Under the pieces are notes generated by a model. It had not been told where the DNA came from, did not search any database, and was given only the letters and a program-made list of their open reading frames with translations. From Arthrobacter sp. V1I7 (GTDB lineage Bacteria; Actinomycetota; Actinomycetes; Actinomycetales; Micrococcaceae), in assembly GCF_030817015.1 (NCBI RefSeq), contig NZ_JAUSYS010000001.1, forward strand, positions 4,650,001-4,714,000: a DNA stretch of 64,000 nucleotides, in the 5' to 3' direction. A program made the position numbers and the translations under genes. Below, one piece after another: positions 7,745 to 15,730 of this stretch. How positions within the stretch are numbered: the first letter of the stretch is position 1; every line of letters begins with the position of its first letter.

Positions 7745-9427
7745 GTGGCTCATATTGACGTTTCCAACATCGATTACTTCCTTTCCGACGGCACGCAGCT
7801 GCTCAACGGCGTGACCTTCAAGGTCCCGGACGGCACCAAAACGGCACTCATCGGGCCCAACGGAACGGGAAAGACGACGTTGTTCCGGATCATCTCCGGC
7901 GACCTCGTTCCGGACGAAGGCGTGATCGGACGCTCCGGAAACATGGGCATCATGCGCCAGTTCGTGGGCCAGGTCCGGGACGATTCCACCGTCCGCGACC
8001 TGCTGGTCTCGGCCGCGCCGCCGGCGCTGGCCACCGCTGCCCGCACGGTCGATGAGGCCGAGCTGGCGATGCTGGAGCACGACGACGAACCCACCCAGAT
8101 GAACTACGCACAGGCGATCGTGGACTGGGGAGACGCCGGCGGCTACGACGTCGAGACCGTCTGGGACGAGGTCTGCATGGCCGCGCTGGGCCTGCCGTTC
8201 GACCGCGCGCAGCACCGACCGGCGTCGAGCCTCTCCGGCGGCGAGCAGAAGCGGCTGGTGCTGGAGGCGCTCTTCGCCGGTCCCGACGACCTGCTGCTGC
8301 TCGACGAACCGGACAACTACCTCGACGTGCCGGGCAAGCGCTGGCTGGAGGCAAAGCTGAACGAGTCGAAAAAGACCGTGTTCTTCATCAGCCACGACCG
8401 CGAGCTGCTTAACAACGCGGCCAGCCGCATCGTCACCCTCGAACCGGGCATCAACGGCGCCGGCGCCTGGGTGCACGGCGGCGGCTTCGGCTCCTATGTG
8501 GGGGCGCGCGCAGACCGGAATGCCCGCTTCGAGGAGCTGCGCAAGCGCTGGGACGAGGAGCACGTCAAGCTCAAGGAACTCGTCAACATGTACAAGAACA
8601 AGGCCGCGTTCCGTTCCGACATGGCCAACCGGTACCACGCCGCGCAGACCCGGCTGGCGAAGTTCCTGGAAGTGGGCCCGCCCGAGGCCCTGCCGATCGA
8701 GCAGAAGGTGCAGATGCGGCTCAGGGGCGGCCGGACTGCCAAGCGGGCCATTGTGGCCGAAAAGCTGGAACTGACCGGGCTCATGAAGGCGTTCTCCACC
8801 GAGGTGTGGTTCGGCGACCGGGTCGGCGTCCTGGGCTCCAACGGATCCGGCAAGAGCCACTTCCTGCGTCTGCTCGCCACCGGCGGCACCGATCCGGAAC
8901 GCGAGCACCTGCCGGTGTCCGACGTCGAGATCGCCGAAGTCCCGCACGAGGGCACCGTCAAACTCGGCGCCCGGATCCGGCCCGGGTTCTTCGCACAGAC
9001 CCACATCCGGCCGGACCTGCTGGGCAAGACGCTGCTGGAGATCCTGCACCGGGGCGATGAACACCGCTCCGGGCTGGGCCGCGAGGCCGCGGCCGGGGCA
9101 CTGGACGGCTACGGCCTGGCCGCGCAGTCGGAGCAGAAGTACGAATCCCTCTCCGGCGGCCAGCAGGCCCGGTTCCAGATCCTGCTGCTGCAGCTCTCCG
9201 GCGCCACGCTGCTGCTGCTCGACGAGCCGACGGACAACCTGGACCTGCACTCCGCCGAGGCCCTGGAACGGGCGATTGACCACTTCGAGGGCACCGTCCT
9301 GGCCGTCACCCACGACCGCTGGTTCGCCCGGACCTTTGACCGTTTCCTGATCTTCGGCTCCGACGGCAAGGTCTACGAGTCGGCCGAGCCGGTCTGGGAC
9401 GAAAAGCGCGTCGAGCGGGCCCGCTAG
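7745..9427 (+). CDS. ABC-F family ATPase
   Basis: ABC-F proteins are cytosolic, have two fused ATPase domains and no membrane segments, and act on ribosomes (translation rescue or antibiotic resistance). Domain 1 has GPNGTGKT (residues 37-44), SLSGGEQKR and LLLLDEPDNYLD; domain 2 has GSNGSGKS, SLSGGQQAR and LLLLDEPTDNLD. A linker between them carries the basic helices expected to reach the ribosome. The start is GTG 7745, 6 nt after AAGATT, which suggests a leaderless mRNA. It stands alone, followed by a large hairpin repeat. Whether it gives drug resistance is unknown. Confidence 0.92.
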   Translation: MAHIDVSNIDYFLSDGTQLLNGVTFKVPDGTKTALIGPNGTGKTTLFRIISGDLVPDEGVIGRSGNMGIMRQFVGQVRDDSTVRDLLVSAAPPALATAARTVDEAELAMLEHDDEPTQMNYAQAIVDWGDAGGYDVETVWDEVCMAALGLPFDRAQHRPASSLSGGEQKRLVLEALFAGPDDLLLLDEPDNYLDVPGKRWLEAKLNESKKTVFFISHDRELLNNAASRIVTLEPGINGAGAWVHGGGFGSYVGARADRNARFEELRKRWDEEHVKLKELVNMYKNKAAFRSDMANRYHAAQTRLAKFLEVGPPEALPIEQKVQMRLRGGRTAKRAIVAEKLELTGLMKAFSTEVWFGDRVGVLGSNGSGKSHFLRLLATGGTDPEREHLPVSDVEIAEVPHEGTVKLGARIRPGFFAQTHIRPDLLGKTLLEILHRGDEHRSGLGREAAAGALDGYGLAAQSEQKYESLSGGQQARFQILLLQLSGATLLLLDEPTDNLDLHSAEALERAIDHFEGTVLAVTHDRWFARTFDRFLIFGSDGKVYESAEPVWDEKRVERAR

Positions 9428-9438
9428 AGAGCCGGACC

Positions 9439-9523
9439 CTCCCGCACTTCCTGCACGTTTTTCGCCAACGCTTCCCCATCTGGTGAGAGAGCGTTCGGGC
9501 TTTGCCTGCAGGAAGTGAGGGAG
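9439..9523. repeat. Large interrupted inverted repeat downstream of the ABC-F gene
   Basis: CTCCCGCACTTCCTGCA (9439-9455) pairs with TGCAGGAAGTGAGGGAG (9507-9523) at 16 of 17 positions, and a nested pair AACGCT (9467-9472) / AGCGTT (9490-9495) lies inside. The transcript could fold into a long two-tier stem. It may terminate the ABC-F mRNA, or be a copy of a dispersed intergenic repeat; a genome search would decide. Confidence 0.6.
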
Positions 9524-9585
9524 CGTCGGACAGGCTACAGCTGCGCAACCATGATCAAATAATCACAAAATGCTAGTATTTGGGC

Positions 9586-10356
9586 ATGAACACTGGTGAA
9601 CGGCACCGCCGGATCGGAGAACTGCTGCGCAGCCGGGAGCATGTGACCGTGGACGAACTCATGGCCGCCTGCGGCGCCTCCGGGGCCACCATCCGGCGCG
9701 ACCTCGATGTCCTGGCCCTGCACGGCGTGCTGCGCAGGGTCCATGGCGGAGCCAGGAGCCTGCTGGTGGGCGGCGAGAACCCTGAGTACGGGCAACGCGA
9801 GCTGGAAGACCACGCCGTCAAGGTGCGGATTGCTGCCGGAGTTGCGGCCCTGCTCAAGGACCGGGGACACCTCTGGCTGGACAGCGGCACCACGGCCACG
9901 GAAATCGCCCGTCAGGTGCAACAGCGCGAGATGACCATCATGCCGATGTCCTTGCGTGCCGTCAATGCGCTAACCGCAGAGTCCCCCGCCGGCCGCCGCC
10001 CCGAATTATTGCTCCCGGGCGGAAGCCTGGTCCCCGGAGAACTGTCGTTCCGCGGACCCATGGCAGAAGCCAATATCCGCTCGCTGCGCTTCGACACCGC
10101 CGTGGTCACACCCTGCGCGCTAAATCTCCAGGACGGACTGCTGGCCCACGACCTCGACGACGCCGCCGTGAAGCGCGCCGGACTTGAATCCGCAGGGCGG
10201 GTGATCGTCGCGTGCTCCGGGAAAAAATGGAACGCCAGCGCCGTCGCACTCGTCGCGCCCCTCGACGCCGTGGACACCATTGTCACGGACAAGGCCCTCA
10301 GCCCCGGAGAACTCGCCCAACTCGCCCAACACTCGGTGGAAGCAGTGATCGTATGA
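9586..10356 (+). CDS. DeoR-family transcriptional regulator
   Basis: DeoR-type regulators repress sugar and nucleoside catabolism and respond to a phosphorylated sugar. From ATG 9586 the protein has 256 residues: an N-terminal helix-turn-helix (about residues 5-58, RHRRIGELLRSREHVTVDEL... and ATIRRDLDVLALHGVLRRVHGG) and a DeoRC sensor domain (about 75-235, with the LWLDSGTTATEIARQ phosphate-binding loop). I start at 9586 rather than the in-frame TTG 9580 because TAGTAT (9574-9579) lies exactly 6 nt before it. TGAT-N6-ATCA overlaps the promoter and could be its operator. The stop overlaps the MFS start (ATGA), making a regulator-transporter pair. Confidence 0.9.
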   Translation: MNTGERHRRIGELLRSREHVTVDELMAACGASGATIRRDLDVLALHGVLRRVHGGARSLLVGGENPEYGQRELEDHAVKVRIAAGVAALLKDRGHLWLDSGTTATEIARQVQQREMTIMPMSLRAVNALTAESPAGRRPELLLPGGSLVPGELSFRGPMAEANIRSLRFDTAVVTPCALNLQDGLLAHDLDDAAVKRAGLESAGRVIVACSGKKWNASAVALVAPLDAVDTIVTDKALSPGELAQLAQHSVEAVIV

Positions 10357-11540
10357 CCGAAACAGCAACCCGCCCGCAGCTGAAGGCCGCAGCCGCCGCC
10401 ACTTTCCTGATCTTCGGCGTCAACGGGCTCGTGTTCGCCAGCTGGGCCGCCCGCATCCCGGCGGTGACCGACACCCTGCAGATCACCTCGGGACAGATGG
10501 GGACACTGCTGCTGTGTTTGGCGGCCGGTTCGCTTGTCGCCCTGCCGACCGCAGGGCATGTCGTGGGCAGAATCGGCACGGCCAACACCGTTCGCGCCGC
10601 CGGTCTCCTGGCCGCGGCAGCCGGCGTGGGGATCGCGCTGTCGCTGGCCGCCGAGACCGTTCCGGGGACCGCAATCTCGCTGTTCGTCTTCGGCATCGGC
10701 ATCGGGCTGTGGGACGTGTCCCAAAACATTGAAGGGGCCGACGTCGAGCACAAGCTCGGCCGCACCATCATGCCGCAGTTCCACGCCGCCTTCAGCGGCG
10801 GAGCCTTCGTCGGTGCGCTGATCGGCGCCGGGCTGTCCAGGCTCGGCGTCGGACTTCCGGCGCACCTGCTCGTAATCGCCGCGGTGGTCGCGGGGGCCGC
10901 CCTGTGGGCCCCACGGTACTTCCTTGCGCATGTGCCGGTGGCTGCCCAGCTCGACGGGGAGGCAGCACAGCCCCGGCCCGCGCGGGCCTGGCGGGACGCC
11001 CGGACCCTGCTGATCGGCGTCGTGGTTCTTGGTGCCACGCTCACCGAAGGCGCCGGAAACGACTGGATTGCCAAAGCCGCCGTGGACGGACTCGGCGCCA
11101 CGGAGGCCACCGGGGCCCTGCTGTTTGCCGCCTTTGTCCTGGCCATGACCGCCATGCGCTTTTTCGGCGGACGGGCGATCGATGCGTACGGCCGGGCGGC
11201 GGTGCTCCGGGCGAGCATGGCAGCGGCCGCGCTCGGGCTGGTGCTCTTCGTTTTTGCCGGCGACATCTGGCTGGCGACGGCAGGCGCCGCACTGTGGGGT
11301 GTGGGGGCTGCCCTGCCGTTCCCGGTAGGGATGTCCGCGGCGGCGGACGATCCCAAGCACGCCGCCGCCCGGGTCTCCGTCGTGTCGACGGTGGGCTACA
11401 TCGCCTTCCTCGCCGGCCCCCCGTTGCTGGGCTACCTGGGCGACGTGACCGGGATCAGGATGGCCCTGCTGGCGATCGCGGTTCCGATTCTGGGCGCCCT
11501 TCTGCTCGCCGGCGCCGCAAAGCCCTTGCACGGCAGGTGA
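10353..11540 (+). CDS. MFS transporter, possibly sugar-specific
   Basis: This 395-residue protein of about 12 membrane helices begins MTETATRPQLKAA at an ATG overlapping the DeoR stop. It shows short MFS loops (GHVVGRIG, FGGRAIDAYGRAAVLR) and repeated GAALWGVGAALPFPVGM-type helices like the fucose-permease/YbjJ-like MFS group. Coupling to a DeoR regulator suggests a sugar or sugar-derived substrate, or an exporter controlled by one; this is inference from context. Nothing marks the substrate directly. Confidence 0.85.
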   Translation: MTETATRPQLKAAAAATFLIFGVNGLVFASWAARIPAVTDTLQITSGQMGTLLLCLAAGSLVALPTAGHVVGRIGTANTVRAAGLLAAAAGVGIALSLAAETVPGTAISLFVFGIGIGLWDVSQNIEGADVEHKLGRTIMPQFHAAFSGGAFVGALIGAGLSRLGVGLPAHLLVIAAVVAGAALWAPRYFLAHVPVAAQLDGEAAQPRPARAWRDARTLLIGVVVLGATLTEGAGNDWIAKAAVDGLGATEATGALLFAAFVLAMTAMRFFGGRAIDAYGRAAVLRASMAAAALGLVLFVFAGDIWLATAGAALWGVGAALPFPVGMSAAADDPKHAAARVSVVSTVGYIAFLAGPPLLGYLGDVTGIRMALLAIAVPILGALLLAGAAKPLHGR

Positions 11541-11645
11541 ACAGCCGCCGGGCATTAGCTTTCTCCCGGATGCCGCGGTCCCAGGCCCGGCCCGGGCGGC
11601 TGATGCCGACCCGCCTGCCTGGCGCCGCCGCAGTAAGGTGGTCCA

Positions 11646-13142
11646 ATGCGAAGCGTGCTGAGGAAAGCGCCGGGACGGCTGGCGGGGCTCGACCGGAGAC
11701 TGGTGCGGGCCGTCTCGGGGTTTCCGGGTGGGGGCCATGACGATTTTTTCCGGCGGTTGTCCGCAGCGGCAACGAAGGGAAAGCTCTGGTTCGGCATCGC
11801 CGCTCTGATGGCCCTGGTGCCTGGCAGGACCCGCCGTGCGGCTCTCCATGGGCTGCTGGCGCAAGGCGTGGCCTCCGCCATCACCAACCTTGGCTTCAAG
11901 ACCCTCCTGCCGCGGGCACGCCCCCTGCCGGAACACCTCCCGGCCTTCCGCTTCGTCCACCCCCAGCCCACCAGCTCCTCCATGCCCTCCGGCCACTCGG
12001 CCTCGGCCGTTGCCTTCACTCTTGGCGTGGGACTGATCCGCCCGGCCGTCGGTGCCGCGCTGGCCCCCATCGCAGCGGGCGTGGCCTACTCCCGGGTTCA
12101 TACCGGAGCCCACTGGCCCTCGGATGTCCTCTTCGGTTCGGCAATCGGGGCCGGCGCCGCCCTCGTCACGCGCAAATGGTGGCCCGTCCGGCCGCCCTTC
12201 CCCGAGGTCCGGCGCACCGCCGTCACGGCCGCCGGGCTTCCCGACGGCGAGGGACTCGGCATCGCGGTGAACACGCTGGGTGGGTCCTACGCGGCGGAGA
12301 CGGCCGCGGCCCTGCAAAAAATATTCCCGAAGGCGTATGTAACAGAAATGGCGCCGCAGGAGAACGTGGCGGAGGCAATCTCTGCTGTGGCCGGGCGCCC
12401 CGGAGTCCGCGCTCTGGGCGTCTGGGGCGGGGACGGAACGGTGGGCACCGCGGCGGCGATCGCCGTCGAGCATTCCCTGCCGCTCCTGGTCCTGCCCGGC
12501 GGAACGCTCAACCACTTCGCGCGCGACGCCGGAATCCCCAACCTGGAGGCAGCCGTCAAGGCGGCGTCCTTGGGCGAGGCCGCCCGCGCGGACCTCGGTC
12601 TCGTGGCCGTGGAGCGCGGGCTTCCCGACAGCCCCGAAGTGCTCCACCTGACCATGCTCAACACCGCGAGCATTGGCCTATACCCGAACCTCGTCCGGCG
12701 CCGGGAACTGCTCCAGCCGGCGCTGGGTAAACCCCTGGCCGGCGTAGTGGCGATGTTCCGGACCTTCGCCACAGGAACGCCGACCGGCGTGATCGTCGAC
12801 GGCGTGCGGCACAGGCTGTGGATCCTCTACATCGGACGCGGACGGTACTACCCCCGCGACCATGCGCCGCTGGTCCGCCCCGTCCTGGACGACGGGGTCT
12901 TCGACCTCAGGATGATTACGGCGGACGAGTCCTTTGCCCGGCTCCGGCTTCTCTGGTCCGTGCTGACCGGGACGGTCTCAACCTCGCGGATCACCCATCT
13001 GAGCGAAAGCAGGAGCATCCGGGTGGAGCCGGGAGACAGCACCATGGTCCTGGCGGTGGACGGGGAAGTGATGTCAGGGGTGCGCGGCGTCGAATTCTCC
13101 GTCCTGCCCGGCGCCCTCACCTATTACTCGCCCGCGTCCTGA
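11646..13142 (+). CDS. PAP2 phosphatase fused to a diacylglycerol-kinase-type lipid kinase
   Basis: The 498-residue protein joins two lipid enzymes. The N-terminal PAP2 phosphatase has its three motifs: KTLLPRARP (near residue 85), PSGH (near 113) and SRVHTGAHWPSD (near 150). The C-terminal DAGK-type kinase (about 205-495) has GVWGGDGTVGTA and LPGGTLNHFARDAGI. The pair could dephosphorylate and rephosphorylate isoprenoid or diacylglycerol lipids at the membrane. ATG 11646 lies 6 nt after TAAGGT, suggesting a leaderless mRNA. It is monocistronic. The fusion is known in actinobacteria; its physiological substrate is not clear. Confidence 0.9.
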   Translation: MRSVLRKAPGRLAGLDRRLVRAVSGFPGGGHDDFFRRLSAAATKGKLWFGIAALMALVPGRTRRAALHGLLAQGVASAITNLGFKTLLPRARPLPEHLPAFRFVHPQPTSSSMPSGHSASAVAFTLGVGLIRPAVGAALAPIAAGVAYSRVHTGAHWPSDVLFGSAIGAGAALVTRKWWPVRPPFPEVRRTAVTAAGLPDGEGLGIAVNTLGGSYAAETAAALQKIFPKAYVTEMAPQENVAEAISAVAGRPGVRALGVWGGDGTVGTAAAIAVEHSLPLLVLPGGTLNHFARDAGIPNLEAAVKAASLGEAARADLGLVAVERGLPDSPEVLHLTMLNTASIGLYPNLVRRRELLQPALGKPLAGVVAMFRTFATGTPTGVIVDGVRHRLWILYIGRGRYYPRDHAPLVRPVLDDGVFDLRMITADESFARLRLLWSVLTGTVSTSRITHLSESRSIRVEPGDSTMVLAVDGEVMSGVRGVEFSVLPGALTYYSPAS

Positions 13143-13268
13143 GACTGCGGCCGTCTCCCGGACTACCCTGATTCGACCCTGAATCATCCCTGAGACCGGC
13201 GAAAACGGCCCATCGCCTCGGTAGCGTGGGGTCTGCACCAAACCCACCGCTAGCAAAGGAACGCTTCC

Positions 13269-14219
13269 ATGATCGAAGCACGAGGCCTGACGAAGGTTTA
13301 CGGCGACAAGACTGCCGTCGCCGGTGTCAATTTCACTGTCGAAGCCGGCCGGGTCACCGGCTTCCTGGGCCCGAACGGGGCCGGTAAATCCACCACCATG
13401 CGGATGATCATGGGACTGGACCGGCCGACGTCGGGCACCGTGACCGTCAACGGCGCCCCGTTCGCGCGGCACGCCGCACCGTTGCGCGACGTCGGCGCGC
13501 TCCTGGACGCCAAGGCCGTCCACACCAGCCGCTCCGCCTACAACCACCTCCTGGCGATGGCCGCCACGCACAGCATCGCCAGGAAGCGCGTGCACGAGGT
13601 CATCGAAATGACCGGACTGACCGACGTGGCCAAGAAAAAGGTCAAGGGCTTCTCGCTGGGCATGGGCCAGCGGCTGGGCATCGCCGCGGCGCTCCTCGGC
13701 GATCCCCAGACGGTCATCCTGGACGAGCCCGTCAACGGCCTCGATCCGGAAGGTGTCCTCTGGGTCCGCAACCTGGTGAAGTACCTGGCCTCCGAGGGCC
13801 GCACCGTCTTCCTCTCCAGCCACCTGATGAGTGAGATGGCAGTAACAGCCGACCATCTGATCGTGATCGGCCGGGGCCGGATCATCGCCGACGCCCCGAT
13901 CCAGGAGATCATCAACGGGAAAGGCCAGAGCCGTACCCGCGTCCGCAGCGACCAGCCGGACCAGCTCATGCACCTGCTCGCCGGAGCCGGTGTCTCCGTG
14001 GAGCTGCAGGAGAACGAACTGCTCGAGGTCAAAGGCCTCGACCCGCGGCACATTGCCCGGACCGCGCTTGACGGCCGCGTCCTGATTTACGAGCTCACCC
14101 CGCTGCAGGCAAGCCTCGAGGAGGCTTACATGGAGCTGACCAAGGATGAGGTCGAATACCACTCGCTGATCACCACGGGCGCCGGCGCCCCCGTCCAATC
14201 CGGAGGCAACCAGCCATGA
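13269..14219 (+). CDS. ABC-2 type exporter, ATP-binding subunit
   Basis: The 316-residue ATPase has FLGPNGAGKSTTM (Walker A, about residues 36-47), FSLGMGQRLGIAAALL (signature region) and VILDEPVNGLDPEG (Walker B), followed by SSHLMSEM (H-loop). This is the layout of bacitracin/multidrug exporters of the DrrA/BcrA group. A good Shine-Dalgarno AAAGGAA precedes ATG 13269. Its stop overlaps the permease ATG as ATGA. The pair probably exports a hydrophobic compound or antibiotic; the neighbouring sensor-kinase remnant suggests it once belonged to a two-component resistance locus. Confidence 0.92.
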   Translation: MIEARGLTKVYGDKTAVAGVNFTVEAGRVTGFLGPNGAGKSTTMRMIMGLDRPTSGTVTVNGAPFARHAAPLRDVGALLDAKAVHTSRSAYNHLLAMAATHSIARKRVHEVIEMTGLTDVAKKKVKGFSLGMGQRLGIAAALLGDPQTVILDEPVNGLDPEGVLWVRNLVKYLASEGRTVFLSSHLMSEMAVTADHLIVIGRGRIIADAPIQEIINGKGQSRTRVRSDQPDQLMHLLAGAGVSVELQENELLEVKGLDPRHIARTALDGRVLIYELTPLQASLEEAYMELTKDEVEYHSLITTGAGAPVQSGGNQP

Positions 14220-15130
14220 GCTCAACCACCCTCGACCCCACCCCCTCACCCCGCAGCGCCCACGCCGGAAACGCCGCTGGCGACGCCTCTGCCGCCAAGC
14301 TGTCGGGCAACGGCACCAGTCCCGGCCCGGGACCGTCCTTCCTCCGCGTCCTGAACTCCGAATTCATCAAATTCCGCACCCTGCTGTCCACCCTGATCCT
14401 GCTCGGCTCCACGGTCCTGGTGGTGGTGGGCTTCGGTGCCCTCTCCGCGTGGGGCACCGGACAGTTCGCCGAGGCCGCCTCGACGGACCCCCAGGCGGCC
14501 GCCGCGTTCGCCGCCCAGGGCGGGGATCTCGCCGTCGGCGTCCCCACGTCCGGCATCGCCTTCGCCCAGCTGATCCTTGGGTCGCTTGGCGTGCTGCTGA
14601 TGAGCTCGGAGTTCACCACCGGCATGGCCCGCTCCACCTTCGCCGCCGTGCCCAGGCGGATCCCGGCCTTTGCCGCCAAACTCCTTGTCGTCATGGTGAC
14701 TGCCTTTGTCCTTACCGCCGTTTCCGTGCTCCTGGCCGGCCTGGTGTCGCTGCCGATCCTGGACAACTACGACCTCAAACTCGACCTCGCCAGTTCCCAG
14801 TCGGTCAAACTGCTGCTGGTCAACAGCCTCTACGTGGCAGCCGTGGCCGCGATCGGCATGTCCCTCGGTGCACTGATTCGCAACTCCGCCGGCGGCATCA
14901 TGAGCCTGGTGGGCGTGTTCTTCGTGGCACCGATCGCGTTCCAGCTGATCCCCGGCGACTTCTTCGTCGAGGCCCGGAAGTACCTGCCCGGCAACACCGT
15001 GGAACCGCTGACCGCGGTGGAGCACCTCCCGGACACGCTCGAAGCCTGGCAGGCGGCCCTGGTCCTGGGCGCCTGGGTGCTCATCCCGCTGCTCCTCGCC
15101 GCGTTCCTGCTGAAAAGGCGGGATGTCTAG
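14216..15130 (+). CDS. ABC-2 type exporter, permease subunit
   Basis: The 304-residue protein has a long, Ser/Pro-rich cytosolic N-terminus (about 45 residues) and six membrane segments, the last ending in LLLAAFLLKRRDV with the usual basic C-terminus. FLRVLNSEFIKFRTLLST before helix 1 and SSEFTTGMARSTFAAVPRR in the loop are typical of ABC-2 permeases. It is translationally coupled to the ATPase. What it transports is unknown. Confidence 0.88.
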   Translation: MSSTTLDPTPSPRSAHAGNAAGDASAAKLSGNGTSPGPGPSFLRVLNSEFIKFRTLLSTLILLGSTVLVVVGFGALSAWGTGQFAEAASTDPQAAAAFAAQGGDLAVGVPTSGIAFAQLILGSLGVLLMSSEFTTGMARSTFAAVPRRIPAFAAKLLVVMVTAFVLTAVSVLLAGLVSLPILDNYDLKLDLASSQSVKLLLVNSLYVAAVAAIGMSLGALIRNSAGGIMSLVGVFFVAPIAFQLIPGDFFVEARKYLPGNTVEPLTAVEHLPDTLEAWQAALVLGAWVLIPLLLAAFLLKRRDV

Positions 15131-15170
15131 GCCGGGCGTCCCGGCCACTGCCTAGGCTCGTGGATCGATC

Positions 15171-15443
15171 GAAATCACCGCCCGCGGGCGCGGCCGGCTC
15201 CGGCGCTACCTGTTCCAGCACCCCCGCGTCATGGACGCCGTCGTGGTGCTGTGCTACCTGATCCTCGTCACGCCCACCGCGATGGAGTCGGAGCTCGACG
15301 GCGCGTGGCCGGCCGCCGTGCTGCCCGCGGCGGCCCTGCTCTTCCGGCGCGCCTACCCGCTGCCCGCGGTGGCGGCGGTGGCGGCGATCGAAGTGGCGGT
15401 CACCCTGATGCACCCCTGGGGATCCAACGTCTCCGCCGGGCTA
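15171..15443 (+). pseudogene. Truncated sensor histidine kinase (N-terminal fragment only)
   Basis: About 90 codons survive, reading RLRRYLFQHPRVMDAVVVL and LFRRAYPLPAVAAVAAIEVAV through HPWGSNVSAGL. This is the N-terminal membrane region typical of actinobacterial NarL-type sensor kinases sited beside ABC-2 exporters. After codon SAGL the frame runs into unrelated sequence; no H-box, ATPase domain or partner response regulator follows. The start is also unclear, as an in-frame TAG lies just upstream and only ATG 15231 is available. A deletion that removed the rest of the two-component system is the simplest reading. Confidence 0.65.
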
Positions 15444-15544
15444 TCTACGCCTGCGAAACCGGCCTCGTGGTGCCGAGCGACCCGGATTATTGAGGAAATC
15501 TTCCGGAGACAGTGGTTTCAGGCACACTACCAAATTGCCCGTAA

Positions 15545-15560
15545 GGCAACTTTAGTTGCC
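15545..15560. promoter_or_regulatory. 16-bp perfect palindrome upstream of the amino-acid permease
   Basis: GGCAACT-TT-AGTTGCC is a perfect inverted repeat about 170 bp before the permease ATG, in the 280-bp stretch between the kinase remnant and the permease. Its form suits a dimeric repressor (MarR, GntR or Lrp type), but no regulator gene lies next to it. The remainder of the gap shows nothing else I can name. Confidence 0.5.
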
Positions 15561-15730
15561 CTGCAGGGCCTCCTGTTGGAGTTCCGCCCGGGTGGACGGT
15601 GCGCCGTTTGTGGCACTGCACAGGACAGCGGGCGGACGGCCCGGTCTAGGGTGAAACGACACTGTGGCCCGCCGCACTTCTTGCCCGGCATCAGTAACGT
15701 ACCAACATCCCCCACTTAGGACGGCGCTTA

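Noticed and set aside
6791..9313. 840-codon open frame on the minus strand
   Set aside because: It runs antisense to the amidase and ABC-F genes, which have full sets of motifs; long antisense frames are common in high-GC DNA.
9912..12647. 911-codon open frame on the minus strand
   Set aside because: It lies opposite three well-supported genes and its composition (Gly, Arg, Gln, His rich) is typical of a shadow frame.
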